Part shown: positions 54,188-59,948 of the stretch, one piece after another
Layout of the letters: each line of letters begins with the position of its first letter
How positions within the stretch are numbered: position 1 is the stretch's first letter
DNA from: Dechloromonas sp.
GTDB lineage: Bacteria > Pseudomonadota > Gammaproteobacteria > Burkholderiales > Rhodocyclaceae
NCBI GenBank assembly: GCA_016790815.1
Contig: JAEUOG010000009.1
Span: forward strand, 1 to 59,948
Direction: 5' to 3'
Length of the DNA: 59,948 nucleotides
Notes under the pieces: model-generated
Database searches by the model: none
Seen by the model: only the letters and a program-made list of their open reading frames with translations
Told to the model about the DNA's origin: nothing
Position numbers and translations under genes: made by a program

Positions 54188-54862
54188 TTAGTCTCCGAAA
54201 CTGCGCAGCCCCTCGAGATCGAGGATATTGATCCCGCCATACTCGCTGCGCACCAGGCCGGCATCCTCGAGCACCTTGAGCGCCTGATTGGCGCGCTGGC
54301 GTGAAACGCCGGCCAGGTAGCCGAGCTCTTCCTGCGAAATCTGCAGCAGGCGGTGGGTGCCGGGGTAGAGGACGGGGTTGAATAGCGCAGCCAGGCCGCG
54401 GGCGATCCGGGCGTCGGTGTCGAGCATGCGCTCGTTTTCGATCATGCCGATGAACTGGCCGAGGCGCTCGTTGAGCTGCGCGATCATGTAGCGGTTGAAC
54501 GGAATGCTGTGGTCGAGCAACCAAAGGAAGGTGGCGCGGCTCATGAAGGCGACGCGCGTTTCGCGCAGCGCCATGACGTCATAACGGCGTGCCTCGCTTT
54601 TGAGCAGTGAGCCTTCCCCGAACCAACCGCCGGTGCTGATGCCGGTCAGCGAGGTTGTCTTGCCGGTCGTCCAGTGGCTAGCCATCTTGCCGAGTCCGTC
54701 GATGATGCCCATCCAGTAGTCGACTGGCTCGCCCTTCATGCAGATGAAGGCGCCAGGGGCGAAGCTTCGTTCGAAGGTGCCGGCCAGCGCCTTGGTCATT
54801 TCCTCGGCGGTGAGCGACGGCCCCCAGACGGAGGTGCGCAGCAGTTCTTCGGCGTTTTTCAA
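54188..54862 (-). CDS. Crp/Fnr family transcriptional regulator
   Basis: About 224 residues. The cyclic-nucleotide-binding-type domain (about 15-130) has RSFAPGAFICMKGEPVDYWM and STGGWFGEGSLLKSEARRYD; a dimerisation helix and a Crp-type HTH follow (ISQEELGYLAGVSRQRANQA then LKVLEDAGLVRSEYGGINIL). No four-Cys cluster of Fnr is seen. The start is uncertain. TTG 54862 has GGAAATAAA upstream and lies after a TATAAT at 54898-54893; ATG 54928 and ATG 54991 would extend into what looks like promoter DNA. It is divergent from the acyl-CoA ligase/ABC transporter operon and may control it. Confidence 0.85.
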   Translation of the reverse strand: MKNAEELLRTSVWGPSLTAEEMTKALAGTFERSFAPGAFICMKGEPVDYWMGIIDGLGKMASHWTTGKTTSLTGISTGGWFGEGSLLKSEARRYDVMALRETRVAFMSRATFLWLLDHSIPFNRYMIAQLNERLGQFIGMIENERMLDTDARIARGLAALFNPVLYPGTHRLLQISQEELGYLAGVSRQRANQALKVLEDAGLVRSEYGGINILDLEGLRSFGD

Positions 54863-55038
54863 TTTATTTCCTGGATTGTCTGCCGGACGACAATTATAAG
54901 GCTGGCGTCCGCATACACTGCGATGCATCAGTGAGAGATTGTTCGTCTGCTGCAAGGTCTGTGTAAGCGAGCGATTCCCACAATGATTCAAACGAACGTT
55001 AGACCGCGAACAATGAGTCGCGGCGGAGGAGACGAGAA

Positions 55039-57006
55039 ATGCCCAAGCAGGCGAATTTCGCCGCGGTGGACGGTTTGCATACCTTCCCGCGCTTGTTGTT
55101 TCATCATGCTCAAGTGCGCCCCAGTGAGCCGGCCATGCGCGAGAAGCATCTCGGCATCTGGCAGACCTGGAGCTGGCTGGATGTGGCCGAGCGGGTGCGT
55201 GCGCTGGCCTGTGGTCTTGCTTCGCTTGGCTTCAAGCGCGGCGACAACCTGGCCATCATCGGCGACAACCGGCCGCATCTTTACATGATGATGAGCGCCG
55301 CCCAGTGTCTGGGTGGGGTGCCGGTGCCGCTTTACCAGGACGCTGTGGCCAACGAGATGCTGTTCGTGTTGCAGGACGCGGGGATCAGGTTCGCCTTGGT
55401 CGAGGATCAGGAGCAGGTCGACAAGCTGCTCGAGATCAAGGATCAGCTGCCGTCGCTCGAGCACATCGCCTATGACGACTCGCGCGGCATGCGTCACTAC
55501 ACCCAGCCTTTCCTGCACGACGTGCATGAGCTGATGGAGATGGGGCGCATTCACGATCGCAATCACTCGGATTTCCTGAATGAAGAGGTTGAAAAAGGGC
55601 ACTTCGACGATGTCTCGGTGATGCTCTATACCTCCGGTACGACAGGCAAGCCCAAGGGCGTCTGCCAGACCCACGCTGCGTTCATTGCCGCGGCGCAGGG
55701 TGGGGCGCAGGTCGACAATCTGGGTGCCGATGGCGACATCCTGTCCTACCTGCCGATGGCCTGGGTTGGCGATCACCTCTTTTCCTTTGCGCAGTCGCTG
55801 GTTTGTGGTTTCACCATCAACTGCCCGGAATCGGGCGAAACGGTGATGACTGACCTGCGCGAGATCGGCCCGACCAACTACTTTGCGCCGCCACGGGTGT
55901 TCGAGAGCCTGCTGACTTCGGTGCAGATCCGCATGGAAGATGCAGGGCAGTTCAAACAAAAAATGTTTCACCATTTCATGGCGGTGGCCAAGCGTTGCGG
56001 CGGTTCCATTTTGGACGGAAAAACCGTGTCGACCGCAGATCGCTTCCAGTACTGGCTCGGTAACTTGCTGATCTACGGCCCGCTGCGCAACGTGCTCGGC
56101 ATGAGCCGGATCAAGGTCGCCTACACTGCCGGCGCCGCGATCGGCCCCGAGTTGTTCAGCTTCTACCGTTCCATCGGCATCAATCTCAAGCAGCTTTACG
56201 GCCAGACCGAAACCTGCGCCTACGTTTGTCTGCAGCCGGATGGTCAGGTCAAGGCCGACACCGTAGGTGCGCCGGCGCCCGGCGTCGAGATCAAGATCGC
56301 CGACAATGGCGAGGTGCTGGTCAAGGGCGCCATGCTGCTCAAGGAGTACTACAAGCGGCCGGATGCAACCGCTGAGTCGATCAATGCCGAAGGGTATTTC
56401 ATGACAGGCGATGCTGGCTTCCTCGACGAAGATGGCCACCTCAAGATTATCGACCGCGCCAAGGATGTCGGCAAACTGTCCAACGGCGCGATGTTTGCCC
56501 CGAACTACATCGAGAACAAGCTGAAGTTCTTCCCGTTCGTGAAAGAGGCCGTCTGCTTTGGGCACGATCGCGACATGGTCTGCGCCTTCATCAATATCGA
56601 CGTTGGCGCCGCAGGCAACTGGGCCGAGCGCCGCAACATCGCCTATTCGGGCTACACCGATCTGGCCGGCAAGGCGCAGGTAATCGAGATGATCAAGACC
56701 TGCATCGAGGAGGTTAACGCTTCGCTTGCCCACGACAGCATGGTGGCCGATTCCCAGATTCACCGTTTCCTTGTCCTGCACAAGGAACTGGACCCTGACG
56801 ACGACGAGCTGACCCGTACCCGCAAGGTGCGCCGCAATTTCATCGCAGAGAAATACAAGGTACTGATCGACGCGCTGTACGAAGGCAAGGGCAACCAGTA
56901 CATCGAAACCGAGGTCAAGTTCGAGGATGGGCGTCGCGGCAAGGTGTCCGCCGACCTCAAAATCGTCGATGTCAAGACCTTCCCGATCGCCAAAAAAGCG
57001 GCCTGA
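55039..57006 (+). CDS. Long-chain acyl-CoA synthetase-like AMP-binding protein
   Basis: A 655-residue adenylate-forming ligase: YTSGTTGKPKGVCQTHAAF (near residue 196), LSYLPMAWVGDHLFSF, YGQTETCAYVCLQP, YFMTGDAGFLDEDGHLKIID and DVGKLSNGAMFAPNYIENKL. This larger subfamily (about 650 residues) activates long-chain or aromatic/alicyclic acids and is often found with branched-chain amino acid type ABC transporters, as here (57021-59948). ATG 55039 has GGAGGAGACGAGAA upstream. The arrangement implies that the transporter imports an acid that this enzyme converts to its CoA ester. Substrate unknown. Confidence 0.9.
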   Translation: MPKQANFAAVDGLHTFPRLLFHHAQVRPSEPAMREKHLGIWQTWSWLDVAERVRALACGLASLGFKRGDNLAIIGDNRPHLYMMMSAAQCLGGVPVPLYQDAVANEMLFVLQDAGIRFALVEDQEQVDKLLEIKDQLPSLEHIAYDDSRGMRHYTQPFLHDVHELMEMGRIHDRNHSDFLNEEVEKGHFDDVSVMLYTSGTTGKPKGVCQTHAAFIAAAQGGAQVDNLGADGDILSYLPMAWVGDHLFSFAQSLVCGFTINCPESGETVMTDLREIGPTNYFAPPRVFESLLTSVQIRMEDAGQFKQKMFHHFMAVAKRCGGSILDGKTVSTADRFQYWLGNLLIYGPLRNVLGMSRIKVAYTAGAAIGPELFSFYRSIGINLKQLYGQTETCAYVCLQPDGQVKADTVGAPAPGVEIKIADNGEVLVKGAMLLKEYYKRPDATAESINAEGYFMTGDAGFLDEDGHLKIIDRAKDVGKLSNGAMFAPNYIENKLKFFPFVKEAVCFGHDRDMVCAFINIDVGAAGNWAERRNIAYSGYTDLAGKAQVIEMIKTCIEEVNASLAHDSMVADSQIHRFLVLHKELDPDDDELTRTRKVRRNFIAEKYKVLIDALYEGKGNQYIETEVKFEDGRRGKVSADLKIVDVKTFPIAKKAA

Positions 57007-57020
57007 AGGGAGAGAGAACA

Positions 57021-57803
57021 ATGAGCAGAAAAATCGGCGATGTCATCCTTGATTTGCAGAACATTTCGCTGCGCTTCGGCGGCGTCAAGGCACTGACAGA
57101 CATTTCATTCGATATCCGCGAGCACGAAGTGCGCGCCATCATCGGCCCCAACGGCGCAGGCAAGAGCTCCATGCTCAACGTCATCAATGGCGTCTACCAC
57201 CCGCAGGACGGCAAGATCATGTTCCGTGGTCAGGAACGCAAGAAGATGGAGCCGCACCTGGCGGCCAAGCAGGGCATCTCACGCACCTTCCAGAATATCG
57301 CGCTGTTCAAGGGCATGAGCGTGCTAGACAACATCATGACCGGCCGCACGCTCAAGATTAAGAGCAACCTGTTGCTGCAGGCACTGTGGATTGGCCCGGC
57401 GCGCAATGAGGAAATCGAGCACCGGCGCAAGGTTGAGGAGATCATCGATTTCCTGGAAATCCAGCATATCCGCAAGACCCCGGTGGGGCGACTGCCCTAC
57501 GGCCTGCAAAAGCGCGTCGACCTCGGTCGGGCGCTGGCGATGGAGCCGCAGATCCTGCTTCTCGACGAGCCGATGGCCGGCATGAACGTCGAGGAAAAAC
57601 AGGACATGTGCCGTTTCATTCTCGACGTCAATGACCATTTCGGCACCACCATCGTGCTCATCGAGCACGACATGGGCGTCGTCATGGATATTTCCGACCG
57701 CGTAGTCGTGCTCGACTACGGAAAGAAGATCGGCGACGGCCTCCCCGACGAGGTGCGTGCCAGCCCCGAGGTCATCAAGGCCTATCTGGGCGCCGGACAC
57801 TAA
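57021..57803 (+). CDS. ABC transporter ATP-binding protein, LivG type
   Basis: A 260-residue ATPase. Walker A is GPNGAGKSSMLNVINGVYHP, the Q-loop region ISRTFQNIALFKGMSVLDNI, the signature YGLQKRVDLGRALAMEPQIL, Walker B LLLDEPMAGMNVEEK and the switch His VLIEHDMGVV. It is of the LivG branch of HAAT (branched-chain amino acid type) transporters; the signature is LPYGLQKR instead of the usual LSGGQ, common in this branch. It would pair with LivF, presumably beyond the window, to drive LivH/LivM encoded next. AGGGAGAG precedes the ATG. Confidence 0.93.
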   Translation: MSRKIGDVILDLQNISLRFGGVKALTDISFDIREHEVRAIIGPNGAGKSSMLNVINGVYHPQDGKIMFRGQERKKMEPHLAAKQGISRTFQNIALFKGMSVLDNIMTGRTLKIKSNLLLQALWIGPARNEEIEHRRKVEEIIDFLEIQHIRKTPVGRLPYGLQKRVDLGRALAMEPQILLLDEPMAGMNVEEKQDMCRFILDVNDHFGTTIVLIEHDMGVVMDISDRVVVLDYGKKIGDGLPDEVRASPEVIKAYLGAGH

Positions 57804-57815
57804 GCGGAGACGAAC

Positions 57816-58745
57816 ATGGGATTTTTCATCGAAACACTGATCGGCGGCCTCATGGCCGGCATGCTCTACTCGCTGGTGGCACTCGGATTCGTGCTGATCT
57901 TCAAGTCTTCCGGCGTTTTCAACTTCGCGCAGGGGGCGATGGTGCTGTTTGCCGCGCTGGCCATGGCGCGTTTTTCTGAATGGGCGAATGCGGCGCTTGG
58001 TGGCGACAGCCTCTTGCTTGCCAATGTGGTCGCCTTTTTTGGTGCAGGTCTGGCGATGTTGTTCGTGGCCTGGGCAGTAGAGCGCTTCGTGCTGCGCAAA
58101 CTGGTCAACCAGGAGGGGGCAACGCTGCTCATGGTGACGCTGGGTATCACCTACATCCTCGAAGGCGTGGGCCAGACCCTTTTCGGTAGTGAAATCTACA
58201 ATATCGATGTCGGCATGCCAAAAGAGCCGGTGATAATGTTCGAGAGCATGTTCGAAGGCGGTATCCTGATCAACAAGGAAGACTTCATCGCCGCCCTGAT
58301 CGCGGCGATCCTCGTTGGTCTGCTGACCCTGTTTTTTCAGAAGACGCCAGTCGGTCGCGCCCTGCGCGCCGTGGCCGATGATCATCAGGCGGCGCAGTCC
58401 ATCGGCATACCGCTCAATCGCATCTGGGTCATCGTCTGGCTGGTGGCAGGCATTGTCGCCCTGGTGGCCGGCATCATCTGGGGCTCAAAACTGGGCGTTC
58501 AGTTTTCGCTGGCAACCGTGGCGCTACGCGCCTTGCCGGTGGTCATCCTGGGTGGCCTGACCTCGGTGCCGGGCGCCATTGTCGGCGGCCTGATCATCGG
58601 GGTCGGCGAAAAGCTCTCCGAGGTGTACATCGGTCCGATGGTTGGCGGCGGCATAGAAATCTGGTTCGCCTACGTCCTTGCTTTGATCTTCCTGCTGTTC
58701 CGTCCGCAAGGGCTGTTCGGCGAGAAAATCATCAACCGCGTCTGA
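57816..58745 (+). CDS. ABC transporter permease, LivH type
   Basis: A 309-residue inner-membrane permease with about eight membrane segments. Family segments: LIGGLMAGMLYSLVALGFVL, FKSSGVFNFAQGAMVLFAAL (the LivH signature FNFAQG), TLLMVTLGITYILEGVGQ and VILGGLTSVPGAIVGGLIIG (the ATPase-coupling EAA-like region), ending FRPQGLFGEKIINRV. It is 12 bases after livG. With LivM it forms the membrane channel of the importer. Confidence 0.94.
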   Translation: MGFFIETLIGGLMAGMLYSLVALGFVLIFKSSGVFNFAQGAMVLFAALAMARFSEWANAALGGDSLLLANVVAFFGAGLAMLFVAWAVERFVLRKLVNQEGATLLMVTLGITYILEGVGQTLFGSEIYNIDVGMPKEPVIMFESMFEGGILINKEDFIAALIAAILVGLLTLFFQKTPVGRALRAVADDHQAAQSIGIPLNRIWVIVWLVAGIVALVAGIIWGSKLGVQFSLATVALRALPVVILGGLTSVPGAIVGGLIIGVGEKLSEVYIGPMVGGGIEIWFAYVLALIFLLFRPQGLFGEKIINRV

Positions 58746-58763
58746 CCGTCAGGGAGAAACAAC

Positions 58764-59840
58764 GTGCTTTATCGTGAAAACGGCCAGTTCAAGACCACTT
58801 ACGCGGCCGACCAACAGATCTTCACCATCGCGCAGGACCGCTGGTTCGTCATTGGTGTCGTTGCCTTCGCAGCGCTCATCGTGCCCATGCTGGCCGACGA
58901 ATACATGTTCCGCGCCATCCTCATTCCCTTCCTCATCCTGTCGCTGGCAGCACTCGGGGTCAATCTGCTGGTCGGCTTCTGCGGCCAGATTACGCTGGGG
59001 GCGGGCGCCTTCATGGCGGTCGGGGCGTATGCAGCCTACAACTTCCTGATCCGGATCGACGGCATGCCGCTGGTCGGTGCCTTGCTGCTCGGCGGTCTGA
59101 CCTCCGCCGGCATGGGTATCCTCTTCGGTATCCCCAGCCTGCGGGTGCGCGGCCTCTATCTTGCCGTGGCAACACTCGCTGCGCAGTTCTTCTGCGACTG
59201 GGCCTTCCTGCGGATCAAGTGGTTCACCAACGACTCGTCGTCGGGCTCGGTGTCGGTGTCCGATCTGACCATGTTCGGCTGGGTCATCGATTCGCCGGCG
59301 GAAAAATACCTGTTCTGCCTCGGTTTCATCGTGATCTTCGCGCTGATTGCGGCCAACCTGACGCGGGCGACCATCGGCCGGCAGTGGATGGCGATCCGCG
59401 ACATGGATGTGGCTGCGGAAGTGATCGGTATCCGTCCGATGTACTCGAAGCTCTCGGCCTTCGCTGTCAGTTCCTTCTTCGTCGGCGTGGCTGGCGCGCT
59501 GTGGGGCTTCGTGCACCTCGGTTCGTGGGAGCCGGCCGCGTTCTCCGTCGATCGTTCCTTCCAGCTGCTGTTCATGGTCATTATCGGCGGCATGGGCTCG
59601 ATCCTCGGCAGCTTCTTCGGTGCAGCCTTCATCGTCATTCTGCCGATTTTCCTTAACCAGTTCCTGCCGGCGCTCGGCAGCCTTGTCGGGGTCACCATCT
59701 CGACGGCGGCTGTCTCGCACGCGGAACTCATCATCTTCGGTTCGCTGATCGTTTTCTTCCTGATCGTCGAGCCGCACGGCCTGGCGCGCCTCTGGGCGAT
59801 CGCCAAGGAGAAACTGCGTCTGTGGCCCTTCCCGCACTGA
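58764..59840 (+). CDS. ABC transporter permease, LivM type
   Basis: A 358-residue permease with a GTG start (58764) preceded by AGGGAG. About nine membrane segments; LivM marks are LLVGFCGQITLGAGAFMAVG, IPSLRVRGLYLAVATLAAQF, WMAIRDMDVAAEVIGIRP and FQLLFMVIIGGMGSILGSFF. The C-terminus FLIVEPHGLARLWAIAKEKL fits this family. It forms the importer channel together with the LivH-type permease. Confidence 0.94.
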   Translation: MLYRENGQFKTTYAADQQIFTIAQDRWFVIGVVAFAALIVPMLADEYMFRAILIPFLILSLAALGVNLLVGFCGQITLGAGAFMAVGAYAAYNFLIRIDGMPLVGALLLGGLTSAGMGILFGIPSLRVRGLYLAVATLAAQFFCDWAFLRIKWFTNDSSSGSVSVSDLTMFGWVIDSPAEKYLFCLGFIVIFALIAANLTRATIGRQWMAIRDMDVAAEVIGIRPMYSKLSAFAVSSFFVGVAGALWGFVHLGSWEPAAFSVDRSFQLLFMVIIGGMGSILGSFFGAAFIVILPIFLNQFLPALGSLVGVTISTAAVSHAELIIFGSLIVFFLIVEPHGLARLWAIAKEKLRLWPFPH

Positions 59841-59896
59841 CGCGGAGACAGCAAACCTTTCATAGCCATAACCTGATCAACAGGAGGAGACAACCC

Positions 59897-59948
59897 ATGA
59901 AATTTCGCGCTCTCGCACTTGCTGCAGCCATTTCCGCCGTCGGCCTGA
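59897..59948 (+). CDS. Start of an ABC transporter substrate-binding protein (partial)
   Basis: The window ends 52 bases into a gene starting ATG 59897, preceded by AGGAGGAGA. The visible residues MKFRALALAAAISAVGL form the start of a Sec signal peptide. Position after two Liv-type permeases makes a LivK-type periplasmic binding protein very likely, but no binding-domain sequence is visible. Confidence 0.7.
   Translation, partial: MKFRALALAAAISAVGL

Noticed and set aside
54988-57021. 677-codon minus-strand frame
   Set aside because: Antisense of the acyl-CoA synthetase; low-complexity His/Val/Asp-rich translation.

Overview
The window is about 60 kb of GC-rich DNA packed with genes. Gene content points to a betaproteobacterium, most likely in the order Rhodocyclales (Dechloromonas/Azonexus/Zoogloea-like). 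The clues are two phasins (PHA granules), a betaproteobacterial porin, a PEP-CTERM protein next to a PrsT-type TPR lipoprotein, a fused IcmF mutase, many acyl-CoA genes and several large PAS-based signalling proteins. This placement is inferred from gene families, not from a marker gene. No rRNA, tRNA, CRISPR array, insertion sequence or prophage was seen.

Layout. 1-3725: end of etfA, an acyl-CoA dehydrogenase and ETF-quinone oxidoreductase, a route for electrons from acyl-CoA oxidation to quinone. 3855-7583: DUF485 protein and acetate symporter ActP, then a NarL-type two-component system. 7631-14084 (minus): six-gene acyl-CoA operon (CoA-transferase, enoyl-CoA hydratase, methylacyl-CoA racemase, acyl-CoA dehydrogenase, thiolase, SDR) suited to 2-methyl-branched acyl-CoA. 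14235-24052 (plus): divergent AraC-type regulator, then acyl-CoA ligase, bifunctional hydroxyacyl-CoA dehydrogenase/enoyl-CoA hydratase, thiolase, acyl-CoA dehydrogenase and a porin.

24129-36636: unknown membrane protein, divergent ClpX-like AAA+ protein without zinc domain, a 1507-residue CheB-CheR-PAS-GGDEF-EAL protein, a phasin, and a tightly overlapping FixJ-type regulator / PAS kinase / CheB-CheR-PAS operon. 36984-40572: gpmI, two small genes, a candidate small RNA with two anti-Shine-Dalgarno motifs, a second phasin and a DUF2164 gene broken by an in-frame TAG. 40569-44565: phosphatase, small unknown genes, TerC, a DUF1439-like protein and a second AraC-type regulator divergent from icmF (44707-47970). 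48058-54128: small membrane protein, M48 protease with TPR, PEP-CTERM protein with a sigma-54-like promoter, and PrsT. 54188-end: Crp/Fnr regulator divergent from an acyl-CoA ligase plus LivG/H/M/K-type ABC transporter genes.

Together the genes describe uptake and activation of fatty, branched or other organic acids, their beta-oxidation and carbon-skeleton rearrangement, electron delivery to quinone, carbon storage as PHA, and sensory/c-di-GMP control. The most unusual signal is not a gene: a short motif (TYGACCGCAG, often preceded by CCGG and T tracts) recurs in both coding and intergenic DNA far above expectation and resembles the architecture of a DNA uptake sequence.
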